Origin: Amia ocellicauda
Taxonomy: Eukaryota; Chordata; Actinopteri; Amiiformes; Amiidae
Reading direction: 5' to 3'
NCBI RefSeq assembly: GCF_036373705.1
Contig: NC_089868.1
Span: 16,722,520 to 16,786,519, forward strand
Length of the DNA stretch: 64,000 nucleotides
This document shows, piece by piece, positions 54,439-64,000 of the stretch; the stretch's first letter is position 1, and each line of letters starts with the position of its first letter. The notes under the pieces are model-generated. The model was not told where the DNA came from. It worked only from the letters and a program-made list of their open reading frames with translations, and did no database searches. A program made the position numbers and the translations under genes.

Positions 54439-55663
54439 TACACTCACCTAAAGGATTATTAGGAACACCTGTTCAATTTCTCATTAATGCAATTATCTAA
54501 CCAACCAATCACATGGCAGTTGCTTCAATGCATTTAGGGGTGTGGTCCTGGTCAAGACAATCTCCTGAACTCCAAACTGAATGTCTGAATGGGAAAGAAA
54601 GGTGATTTATGCAATTTTGAGCGTGGCATGGTTGTTGGTGCCAGACGGGCCGGTCTGAGTATTTCACAATCTGCTCAGTTACTGGGATTTTCACGCACAA
54701 CCATTTCTAGGGTTTACAAAGAATGGTGTGAAAAGGGAAAAACATCCAGTATGCGGCAGTCCTGTGGGCGAAAATGCCTTGTTGATGCTAGAGGTCAGAG
54801 GAGAATGGGCCGACTGATTCAAGCTGATAGAAGAGCAACTTTGACTGAAATAACCACTCGTTACAACCGAGGTATGCAGCAAAGCATTTGTGAAGCCACA
54901 ACACGTACAACCTTGAGGCGGATGGGCTACAACAGCAGAAGACCCCACCGGGTACCACTCATCTCCACTACAAATAGGAAAAAGAGGCTACAGTTTGCAC
55001 AAGCTCACCAAAATTGGACAGTTGAAGACTGGAAAAATGTTGCCTGGTCTGATGAGTCTCGATTTCTGTTGAGACATTCAGATGGTAGAGTCAGAATTTG
55101 GCGTAAACAGAATGAGAACATGGATCCATCATGCCTTGTTACCACTGTGCAGGCTGGTGGTGGTGGTGTAATGGTGTGGGGGATGTTTTCTTGGCACACT
55201 TTAGGCCCCTTAGTGCCAATTGGGCATCGTTTAAATGCCACGGCCTACCTGAGCATTGTTTCTGACCATGTCCATCCCTTTATGACCACCATGTACCCAT
55301 CCTCTGATGGCTACTTCCAGCAGGATAATGCACCATGTCACAAAGGTCGAATCATTTCAAATTGGTTTCTTGAACATGACAATGAGTTCACTGTACTAAA
55401 CTGGCCCCCACAGTCACCAGATCTCAACCCAATAGAGCATCTTTGGGATGTGGTGGAACGGGAGCTTCGTGCCCTGGATGTGCATCCCACAAATCTCCAT
55501 CAACTGCAAGATGCTATCCTATCAATATGGGCCAACATTTCTAAAGAATGCTTTCAGCACCTTGTTGAATCAATGCCACGTAGAATTAAGGCAGTTCTGA
55601 AGGCGAAAGGGGGTCAAACACAGTATTAGTATGGTGTTCCTAATAATCCTTTAGGTGAGTGTA
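54439..55663 (+). mobile_element. Complete Tc1/mariner transposon with perfect terminal inverted repeats
   Basis: The element proper is 54441-55661 (1221 bp). Its ends, 54441-54469 and 55633-55661, are exact inverse complements over 29 bp (CACTCACCTAAAGG...AACACC), and both are flanked by TA (54439-54440, 55662-55663), the family's target-site duplication. It contains one uninterrupted transposase gene. It sits in the ERI3 intron in antisense orientation to ERI3. The catalytic spacing suggests the DD36E group (see the CDS entry). Perfect ends and an intact frame indicate a recent insertion. Confidence 0.95.
54589..55629 (+). CDS. Tc1/mariner transposase, intact, DD36E-type
   Basis: A 346-residue uninterrupted frame from ATG to TAG. 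The N-terminal half (about 1-115) has the paired-like helix-turn-helix arrangement (SISQSAQLLGFSRTTISRVY; later TRTTLRRMGYNSRRPHR) that binds the terminal repeats. The RNase-H-like catalytic core follows, with D155 in AWSDESRF, D246 in FQQDNAPCH and E283 in LNPIEHLWD, plus the glycine-rich GGGGVMVWGMFS. The C-terminus is MPRRIKAVLKAKGG then QTQY. I count 36 residues between D246 and E283, against 34 in classical Tc1/Sleeping Beauty elements. By memory that spacing defines the Incomer (DD36E) family, which has spread horizontally among vertebrates. The enzyme excises and inserts the element at TA sites. No inactivating change is visible; activity is untested. Confidence 0.95.
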   Translation: MGKKGDLCNFERGMVVGARRAGLSISQSAQLLGFSRTTISRVYKEWCEKGKTSSMRQSCGRKCLVDARGQRRMGRLIQADRRATLTEITTRYNRGMQQSICEATTRTTLRRMGYNSRRPHRVPLISTTNRKKRLQFAQAHQNWTVEDWKNVAWSDESRFLLRHSDGRVRIWRKQNENMDPSCLVTTVQAGGGGVMVWGMFSWHTLGPLVPIGHRLNATAYLSIVSDHVHPFMTTMYPSSDGYFQQDNAPCHKGRIISNWFLEHDNEFTVLNWPPQSPDLNPIEHLWDVVERELRALDVHPTNLHQLQDAILSIWANISKECFQHLVESMPRRIKAVLKAKGGQTQY

Positions 55664-56039
55664 CATATACACACAAACATACCACACACACACTAACATC
55701 CAGAATTTACGTATTACCATTTTACCGGAAATGCCATTATACGTAATTAAAGTGACTGGGTTGTAAACTGAGTGTTACGCATGCTGTGGTGCGTCCCCAC
55801 CAACCATACATTTCCCTGTTCAATAAATCAAAATATTTATTTCCCATGGCCTGCAAAAAATACTCTGAATTTTACCTCCTCATCATTGCCTACTAAGAAA
55901 GAAACGAGTTTCACTTTTCAGATTGCAAGAAAATGTAAATACTACGTCATTTGGAAGAATATGAAGCAGCAAGCAAACCCATCAGAGAATACAGCATCAA
56001 ATCCACCACTTCATAAGACTTAAAGGCTAGGAAGGAGCA

Positions 56040-57680
56040 AATAATGAAGTTCTACAGTGAAACCCAGTCCATTAAAGCAGGTTTGAAAAGAAAATACATA
56101 AGGTAAACAATTAATCGTTCGACAATGTAGTGTTGGAGTGGTTCAAACAACACCTCAATGAAGGCATGGCCGCTCTCTGAACCTCCAATAATAAAGAAGG
56201 TAAAACAGTTTTCTGAGCAGATGGAAATTAAGAAGCCTTGTGAATTCTCTGTTGGTTGGCTCAGTAGATTCAAGGATATACACATGATTCGGAAGCTTGC
56301 AGTAACTAAATAAAAGTGTTCGGCTGTTGAAGAAAGCTCTAAACAGTATGCTTCAACTTTTCAAAAACATGTTCAGGAACGCAACTTGACTGCGAAAGAA
56401 ATATTTAATGCAGAAGAGACTAGCCTCTTCTAGCATTACCTGCCTCAAACTACGTGAGCCACAGAAGATGAAAAGCAGGAGACAGGATTTAAGGTAACCA
56501 AAGATCACGTCTCTGTGATGCTGTGTGGAAATGCCACAGGATTCAAGCTCAAACCTCTAGTCATCGGAAAGTCTGTTCATCCTTGCACATTAAAATAAAC
56601 TGAACATAAATATAAATGCAACATGTTAAGTGTTGGTCTCATGTTTCATGAGCTGAAATGAAAGATCCCAGACATTTTCCAGACACACAAAAAGCTTATT
56701 TCTCTCAAATTTTGATCACAAATTTGTTTACATCCCTGTTAATGAGCATTTCTCCTTTGCCAAGATAATCCATCCACCTGCCAGGTGTGGATCAAGAAGC
56801 TGATTAAACAGCGTGATCATTACACAGGTGCACCTTGTGTTGGGGACAATAAAAGGCCACACTACAATGTTCAGTTTTGTCACACAATCCAATGGCACAG
56901 ATGTCTCAGTTTTGAGGGAGTATGCAATTGGTGTGCTGACTGCAGGAATGTCCACCAGAGCTGTTGCCAGGGAATCTGTAGACAATTCCTGGAAGCTGAA
57001 AATGTCCCAGTTCTTCCATGGCGTGCATACTCACCAGATACATCAGCCATTGAGCATGTTTGGGATGCTCTGGATCGACGTGTACGACAGAGTCTTCCAG
57101 TTCCCATGAATATCACCTTCGGACAGCCATTAAAAAAGGAGTGGGCAACATTCCGCAGGCCTGATGGAGATGTGTTGTTCTGCATGAGGCAGAACCAGAT
57201 ACTGACTTTTAAGGTATCTGTGACCATCAGTTGCATATATGTATTCCCAGTCATGTGAAATGCTTCATTAATTTATTTCAATTGACTGATTTCCTACTAT
57301 GAACTGTAACTTTTAAGCATTTACCAGTGATGCATAAATACAGCAAAAACGCATGGCTAACTCAAGAAATTTGGCAAGACTGGTTTGCTCATGATGCGAC
57401 TTGCTAAATAAAAAATATGCTTCCATGCTAATCGAGGCTAACCTGAAGATACCAAAGCCATTGTGGTTTTGGACAATTGTAGAGCACATCTCGATGCAGA
57501 AATGCTGATCAATCTTTGCTGTTTTTCTCCCAGCAAATTTTAGTAGCTTGTGAAGAACGTTATGGAATATCTAATTGATGATGAAGGCAAGACTCAGTGA
57601 TATCAGTGCCCTCTGCAAGACCTACTGGATGAAACCTGCTTCGACTCATCAGTCTTTCCCAGTTATCGTGACCTCTAGGA
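56040..57680 (+). pseudogene. Degenerate Tigger/jerky-type (pogo superfamily) transposase relic
   Basis: Plus-strand frames spell, with frameshifts and stops, VLEWFKQHLNEGMA, KKVKQFSEQMEIKKPC and VGWLSRFKD (CENP-B-type HTH region, 56120-56280). Next come FNAEETSLF (DDE motif 1, 56406-56435) and KDHVSVMLCGNATGFKLKPL with VIGKSVHPCTLK (56500-56590). After an insertion, KHLPVMHKYSKNAWLTQEIW then QDWFAHD follows (57315-57400), and finally a region resembling VVLDNCRAHLDAE (57455-57500). The order and wording follow the JRK/TIGD transposase family. Reading is broken in several places, so it is dead. Confidence 0.8.
56597..57312 (+). mobile_element. Tc1-like relic inserted within the Tigger/jerky relic
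   Basis: The left end AACTGAACATAAATATAAAT then GCAACATG and the following 'TCATGTTTCATGAGCTGAAA' region match a widespread fish Tc1 family by recollection. The coding remnant joins an N-terminal piece (LTAGMSTRAVARES) directly to a C-terminal one (RQFLEAENVPVLPWRAYSPD, then IEHVWDALDRRVRQ), so most of the catalytic core is deleted. It ends near 'CAATTGACTGATTTCC...GAACTGTAAC' without the full right terminus. The host relic reads TLK before it and KHLPVMHKYSKNAW after it, which shows it inserted second. Confidence 0.8.
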
Positions 57681-58100
57681 CCTTTGGAAGAATCCCTGTT
57701 AAACTGCCCATGTGAACAAACAATACCACAGTTGCAAAACAATAAAATACATCCTTTGGCACTGGAATTTAATAAAAAAATCTAAACAAGATTCAGAGTC
57801 CAAGCAGGCCAGCAATGGGTGATAATGTCCTTCTGACCTCGTCCACTATTTCATGTCAAACCAGATGAGAAGACCGAGAGTGAATTTACAGGAGCCACTT
57901 CTGCCCTCATTCTGTATGAGAAACTTTCTCAGTAACTACTGGAGGGGCCATCACACCCAGCCGTGCTCTAAAGGCCACTTTCATCTTTATTAGCTGAACA
58001 TCGCTCCCTAGCAATGTGAATACTTTCAAATAATTAGTGTGTTTTACGTAATAATGAAATTATGGAAATAGAGAACACTTATTCAAACAAGTCTGCATTA
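57680..58100. other. Flank of the transposon cluster
   Basis: AT-rich sequence, possibly the eroded 3' part of the Tigger/jerky relic. No further feature is recognised. Confidence 0.3.
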
Positions 58101-58400
58101 CCATATTTTTAAATATTTGACTTAATTATGGTTAGGAATTGGGGAGATAAGAGCCAGAGACTTTTAAAAAAGCCTCATAAAGTCCTTATTAAGAGGGGCC
58201 GAGATGGACCTAATGATGTGTTTGGAAATTAAGGCAATCAAACATTTAATGCAAGGCCCTCCTGTAGGCAAAAAGCATCGAAATGAGTCAATTAGACATC
58301 CATTATCCCCACCGCTAGCATACAAGTGGGGGCTGATCTGCATAAAGTGTTTGTCAAGAAAGCCGTCCAGTTAAAAGGAGCTAATATAATACTAAACTAG
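58100..58400. promoter_or_regulatory. Candidate conserved non-coding element in ERI3 intron
   Basis: Repeat-free, enhancer-like composition with many TAAT/ATTA cores (CTTAATTATGGTTAGGAATT, GACCTAATGATGTGTTTGG, GAGTCAATTAGACATCCATT). It begins right after the transposon cluster. Confidence 0.45.
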
Positions 58401-58661
58401 TTAACAACAAAGACCACAAAAAAGTGCAATATGTTTTAGGATGGGGGTGGTGGTCTTCAAATCAAGAAATAATTTAGCAATATCTGCATAAGGTTGCATC
58501 ATAAATCAAAATAATTGAGTTAACATGTAAAACAGATCTCTCAATATTCCCTGAAATTAGGCATGTGCATATTAAAACTCAAATGAGTTGGGGAGAACCT
58601 AAGGAAGAAAGGAGGGCAATACAAAACAATCGAGGTTCCCAAACATTTTTATTGCTTTTAC

Positions 58662-58919
58662 CTTAAAAACCTCAAAATGATTCATTAGAGCATGAATAAC
58701 GGACTAATTTAGCAATTTGCCACAGTGCTTGTCCTTTAGTCTCTCCTCTTTGTGCACGGACTGTTATCTTAACGGATGCTAACACGGAAATTAAATAAAT
58801 TAATAAACACAAACCATAAATGAGGCGGAAAAAATATATACGTTTTAAATTCTTAAAAACCTTAAGATGATTCAGTAAAGCGTGAATAACTATGGTAATT
58901 CAACTAATTAAGCAATCTG
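58662..58919. promoter_or_regulatory. Duplicated regulatory-looking module
   Basis: Two related copies lie at 58662-58719 and 58852-58919, offset 190 bp. Shared pieces in order are CTTAAAAACCT, ATGATTCA, TGAATAAC, ACTAATT and AGCAAT. The second copy carries an extra 10 bp between TGAATAAC and ACTAATT. Sequence between and outside the copies is not obviously duplicated. The shared words include AP-1/Maf-like and homeodomain-like cores. Confidence 0.55.
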
Positions 58920-58974
58920 GGACACGGGCGATGTGAACTCATTTGTTTTATTCATCTATTTATCTTGCCTTACT

Positions 58975-59480
58975 AGACTAGATCATGCGGGCCCTCCTCC
59001 CTCCGTCCCCTTCCCCTCCCCGATGCAAATTACAGTAGGTACATAGGTGGTCAGGGGCTCACATGGTGCAGGCCGGGATTATTATTCGTCTGCCATTTGC
59101 AAATGGTTATTAATTGCAGCCCAGAGCAGGGAGCGTGCGCAGGCTGGCCGGGTAGCGGGGCAGTTGGCCTGGCCAGTCTCATCAGCCACACTCACACATA
59201 GCTCTTCATCAGCGTGCGGCCGTCAGGTCTGCACAGACAATTACAGCCCCCTGATTGGTATCAGATAGGGAGGGAATTTTTACAAATTAGGGGATAAATA
59301 GAATTTTCCACATGCCGAATGGCAGGGGCAGGGGAGCGGTAATGAAAAACTATACATCACAATCAGGCGGACAATCCTATTCATACGGCGATGCATTATG
59401 CTCACTATTCATAATAATGGCGAAATGACAGAGAGAGGCTGGTGCTCGGCAGGAATGGCAAAATGGGGCTACTGCCATTT
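58975..59480. promoter_or_regulatory. Candidate conserved non-coding element in ERI3 intron
   Basis: A long repeat-free block with highly structured motifs (TTTGCAAATGGTTATTAATT, CACTATTCATAATAATGG, GGCTACTGCCATTTCTCTG), an octamer-like ATTTGCAAAT at 59094-59103 and a GC-richer centre. It is the strongest enhancer-like block by eye in the window. Confidence 0.45.
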
Positions 59481-60600
59481 CTCTGTCTTCACAGACACTC
59501 GTATTTTGGGCGGTTCCTTCTTGGTCGGTGCAAACATTAAATTAAATTATGGTAATGGCATTTAGAAAAAAAAGTTATAAATCAATAATTTAAAAAATAG
59601 AAATGTTCTTGTCCATCTTTTTCTCTTCAGAAACATGTAAAATGTTACCTTTAATGCACCATCAGCCTCGCTTTATAATGTATCGAACTGTGCCCTGCAG
59701 GACAGACTATAAGCCTAATAATAGGAGATATCTGACAGAAAAAAAACACAAAACAAAAAAGAAGAGCACAAAATATGCAAAAAGAACCTTAAATACAAGA
59801 TCTCTTTTTCACTTGTATTCATCTCATTTAATCATCTTCAGTGTTTGCATTTAATTTTTTTAAGCAGATTTTGATGCGGATAGTATAGTGTCAAAATTGA
59901 CTGTTTTTCATGTCCTGTCATCACCAAAATAAGAGATGTTTCAATATATAAAATTGTGTGACCTTGATGCAAAAAATATTATAAACTGATCACATAATTA
60001 GCCATTCAAATACCGTAATAGTTAAAATAATGATCGCAGTGGTACTTTGTATAGAAGCCTGCAGTCTGTGGTCACTTGCCTGCTCAGCGCTGGAGTTATT
60101 CCGCAGGTAGGATGTCTGTGATAGGCAATAAATGAAAAGGCCAGTTTTTTTCATTATTTTATTTTGGGAACAGCAAACAGACCCTTATCTATCAATCTTA
60201 TAGTGTAACTGCTGCACTGACAATTGAGAAATGTACATCAACACTGAGGCATTTGACCATTTCCTACTGTATGAATCCACAAGAAAAATGGGGGGAATGA
60301 TACCTTTTATTACGTGTACTGCACAACAGATGAGGTACAGAAGCTTTCAGGTCCGCACAGCAACCTCTCCACAGTCCAGCGCATCTAACAACGAAACTGC
60401 TCTGGCTGTGCCGACATTCTCCTAGAACATTGTCTCCCTGGCCTTCAAAGGACCAGCACAGACTCTGCTCTTGTGAATCTGGAGAGAAGTCTTTAGATTT
60501 GTAACAAGCTATCTGTGTCAAAACAAACACATTGTCCTACTTTTAGCTAAGCCCACGCCTGTTCAGTTCTTACACATGAAAAACACAAAACTTCACACAC
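59481..60600 (-). other. ERI3: ERI3 intron, AT-rich
   Basis: AT-rich with no exon or repeat recognised. Confidence 0.4.
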
Positions 60601-60601
<1 letters not shown>

Positions 60602-60675
<74 letters not shown>

Positions 60676-60678
60676 TAT
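60602..60678. repeat. Compound (AT)n(AC)n microsatellite
   Basis: About 27 AT units pass into about 10 AC units. The AT part is self-complementary and prone to cruciform or slippage, and assembly length here may be unreliable. Confidence 0.95.
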
Positions 60679-63600
60679 ATACATTATTCTGGTTGCTAGT
60701 AATTGTAAAGTTAAATGTTCCATTCCTGAAATAAAAAAACTTTTCTTTTCTTTTTAATATTTATTTTGAGAGAATCTTTCCTACGTAGACAATGTTTTAC
60801 ATGTAACTGCACTGAAGATGGTGCCTTTTGGTATTCTACATATTTGTATATAAGATTGCTAAAATGAAGAACTGCGGAAAAAAGCTGAGGGTCTGTCCAA
60901 CAAGATTTGCTTGCTTTTCCACACCAGATTTTAAATAATCCTCTTTCCCCTTGACGGCTTGGGGACAGGGGTCTTCACAGAAACTTGTAAGAGGGATGAA
61001 AGTCTATCACTTACAGTAAAAATATATTTACTTGCACGGACTCAGCATGGAAACCGAGCCTGTTTGTAAACGACAGCGCATGATTAAAGCACTACCCTGC
61101 AGAATTATAAATATCTTCACTAGACCGCACCAGCCAGAGGAACGAGCTTCATTAGGAAGGAGCATGCATTGCTAAACGGCTAACCAATATAATAATCTTC
61201 ACAACAGATAAAAACAAGCTGGCTAACGACTCTTTGGGGACCCGCAGACTTCTTAAGACAGCAGTTCTCTCCTTAAAGAGTTCCTGGTGCCCTGTCACAA
61301 GGCCTTTGAGTGCCGCCACCGAGTGAGGCTTCATTAGTTCTGCTGTACAAGGATTAACAACAGCTCTGACATTTGGCGCTTTGTGAGAAATAGTCTATAA
61401 AAACAGCAAATGACATGAGAGGGGGGAAATACACACGCACATGCACACACACACACCACGCCAAAAAAGGGAACAAATGTGGGGTCTCAAATCTTTCCTT
61501 CCTCATGTGTTTCATTTCAGCTCATTAAATATGTATATCTCATTGCACACCTTCTTTGAATATTGAGTCCTATTTACTGACAATAAATTCCTTCCAGCGA
61601 CAGGGCCAATATATTCATCCAGAGATGAGAAGGACTCATTAACTAGCCAGCCTCACAGAAAAAAAAAAAAAAAAAAAACACACAGACGAGGAGCTCAGAC
61701 CTTCGGTGAGCTGTGATCTGCCAACCTGCAAACCAATCTGGAGGTAAATGTGCGTCTGGGAGGCGACGCAATGTCACCTAATGTCAAACTCCAATCAAGC
61801 CATCAAAGGGCTGCCGCTACCATCTGCTCACCTCAGCCGCTTTCAACCCCCGTTTACTACTCACCACAACTCTGGGGCTAAATCCCCAAGATTGTATCCA
61901 TTACCATGTTTGTCTGTCCTCTCTGCGTCTCTCACTCAAGGTGGTTAGATTATTTGTAAAGCATTCATTCACCTGATGAAGTCAGAAAGCTTATTTCTGG
62001 CTCCAAAGCACTGGTTGATATTACAATGTATTCTATCCTCCTCCACCTGCATGACTGACACCGATTCAAATATGGAGTGTATGGGAGGAAAGTGCAGTAG
62101 TGACCCATGGGTAAGACAGGTAGGACTAGACGTAAAGGAAACAGAGTTCATGGGGAAACTGCTCCTGGAGATACTACAAGCCACAGAAGCGCAGCAGTGC
62201 AGCAGAAGACTGTGGTAAACCTGTATGCGACTTAAACTACCCACACCTGTCCAAAATCAGATTTTATAAAGTAAACAAATTTATCGTGCACTGTAACCGC
62301 AAAAGAAACAGCATTGGTAGTCAGCCAGGACTTCCAGCTCTAAGTGAAAAACAGTTTACCGGCTGCAACAGCATTGTGTGCAGAGACCCGTTAAATTGTT
62401 GGCTTCGGGTTGTGGCATTCATAAGAAGCATGAAAGGAGATCAAATAACAAAAAAGGTAACCTCTGTAATTGAACCTTTGTAGCTCCTTACAAGTGGATT
62501 GTGCCTCTCTTCAGGTCTGCTTGTCTGCCTTTGTTCTCTGAGACCCAGAGATCAATCACTTTGTATCAAGTTTAAAGGAACTCTGCTAGCCCCCCCCCAG
62601 CACTCTCACACACACACGCAGTCACACACATACACCGAAGAGCACAACGGCAGAGCAAGGTGACGAGCAGCGAGGCGAAACTGCGATCGATGGCGGGAAC
62701 AGGGATCAGCGATGGGGAGAAAAAAACCAATCGCCTATCAGATTGGAACTGACTTCTCCTTGTATCTTTAGCGGGCCTGCTACAATAGATTGGCTGAGAA
62801 ATCCGATGGCATGATGAGACAAAAAAGAGAAAAGAAGGAAAAAAAAAGAAAAAAAAGATTGCTAATACTCTCCAGCCGCGGCGTTTTAATCTGTGACAGC
62901 AAGGGGATTTGGTGAAAACCATTATCACGTACTCCCTGTCTCTGATAAGGCCCCCCTAATCTGTTTGCTGGAGGTATTGAACAAATGCATTTGTGAAACA
63001 AGAGGTAGGAGGGAGCAGACGGGTGGGGGGGCGATGCTGAAAAATGAGATTGAAGGAATCTTAGAAAACTTCACATGAGCGACACAGGCACCCAATGGGA
63101 ACAGGGTTCAGATGTGGCTGGTATCAGTGTGGAGGCAATCTGAATTATGGATATGATATACATAGGGTTTTACACATTTACAAATATGAGAAGAACTATT
63201 TGCCCACTTTGTGAAAATTCTTGGCAAACCCTGCCACAATGGAGAGACAAAATAGCATCTTCCTACAGGGACCAGATACCAGCACCATCTCTGTCAAACT
63301 TTTGGCACATCCTTAACACTTACTTGTAGAGCCCATCAACTATTCTTCTGCTTTGACTCTCAAGCACTGACAATACTCATTACGGAAGATACAATCAGAG
63401 CCTTTTTCTCAACTCACTTTATTTCAGTGTGTTATAATCCTTCAACTCATTTGTTATATATCTCTCATTAACAATGTTTAATTAATAAATTTGCTATATC
63501 CTATGTTTTACGAAACCACTTAATATTTTGTAACATTGTGTAATATTCAGCATGAAACTTGGATTAAGGTCAAACTATTAAACGTATAAAGAATAATAAA

Positions 63601-64000
63601 TACAAATTATCTGAAGACTTGTATGAGTATGATTAGAGCTGTTGAGATGGGACAAGCAGTATGGTGTATAGGGGGTAGAGATCTTAAAGAAAAAAGATTT
63701 GAAAAAAAGTTTAAATTACTTACTGCCAGTTTAATACCCTTAACAGATTTCAGAAAACTCACAGCAAAAAAAAAACTCTGAAGCCGTAATATTGCCAGTC
63801 AACTTCTGGAACACAAACTTCCAAGCAGTTAACAAATATCCCAATAATACAATGTAACTAACATTATTAATATCTTTAATAAACACAACAAAGATTTACA
63901 GGCAGAAGATTGATCTATAATGAGGGCTTGGCTCCGGGCAGATCAGGCTTCAAACTCTCACATCTATGTCATTAAAAGAGCCACACATTAACAGAATTTA
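60679..64000 (-). other. ERI3: ERI3 intron to the window edge
   Basis: No coding exon is found. Repeat-free, regulatory-looking stretches occur at about 61060-61400 and 62740-62990. A poly-A run lies at 61661-61678, just before a short (CA)n. A C run with (CA)n follows at about 62590-62620, with purine-rich sequence at 62818-62860. The long open frame at 62572-62928 is a by-product of these tracts. Confidence 0.35.

Noticed and set aside
61661-61678. Poly-A runs (also at 29446 and 40155) as SINE or processed pseudogene tails
   Set aside because: No recognisable SINE head, retrocopy body or target duplication next to them.
62572-62928. 118-codon minus-strand frame
   Set aside because: Built from simple-sequence and purine tracts; no exon signals.

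Overview
This is vertebrate nuclear DNA, almost certainly from a ray-finned fish. The protein-coding exons are small, follow GT-AG rules and are separated by long introns. They encode orthologues of vertebrate genes, and the repeats are typical of fish: Tc1/mariner elements, a CR1-like LINE, palindromic MITEs and long microsatellites. The CR1-like 3' end (a 'GGCCTCCTCT...TTCTTATGTTCTTA' tail) and the long introns would suit a non-teleost or early-branching lineage such as gar, bowfin or sturgeon, but I cannot fix the species. There is no prokaryotic-type system here.

Layout. (1) 1-4.9 kb: the 5' end of an unidentified minus-strand gene, with a CpG-rich promoter at about 4.43-4.88 kb, a first-exon donor at 4179/4178, and an intron carrying a degenerate CR1-like LINE. 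(2) 5.2-9.8 kb, minus strand: ARMH1, 11 coding exons that join in frame to 399 residues. (3) 10.39-10.65 kb: a compact head-to-head promoter shared by ARMH1 and TMEM53. (4) 10.66-12.2 kb, plus strand: TMEM53, 3 coding exons, 289 residues. (5) 13.6-33.5 kb, plus strand: DMAP1, 10 coding exons joining to 462 residues. The promoter has two oppositely oriented ZNF143-type motifs, and the introns contain MITEs and conserved-looking non-coding blocks. (6) 33.5-39.1 kb: the tail-to-tail space between DMAP1 and ERI3, with GC-rich regulatory-looking blocks. (7) 39.1 kb to the right edge, minus strand: the terminal coding exon of ERI3, then about 25 kb with no other recognisable exon, read as one very large ERI3 intron. 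It holds a transposon island at 45.7-47.8 kb, an intact Tc1/mariner element at 54.4-55.7 kb, a Tigger/jerky-type relic interrupted by a second Tc1-like relic at 56.0-57.7 kb, and many candidate regulatory blocks, the densest at 58.1-59.5 kb.

The genes do not form a pathway. DMAP1 is a chromatin subunit (NuA4/TIP60, SRCAP, DNMT1 partner), TMEM53 a nuclear-envelope alpha/beta-hydrolase-like protein, ARMH1 an armadillo-like protein of unclear function and ERI3 a DEDDh 3'-5' exonuclease. From memory, all four lie in human 1p34.1. The pairs DMAP1><ERI3 and ARMH1<>TMEM53 appear conserved, but their relative placement differs from human.

The most notable observations are an apparently intact Tc1/mariner transposon whose catalytic spacing is DD36E rather than DD34E, a nested transposon pair, and a roughly 60-bp regulatory-looking module present twice 190 bp apart inside the ERI3 intron. 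Exon boundaries were derived by hand from splice signals, frame and remembered human orthologue sequences; no alignment or database search was run.
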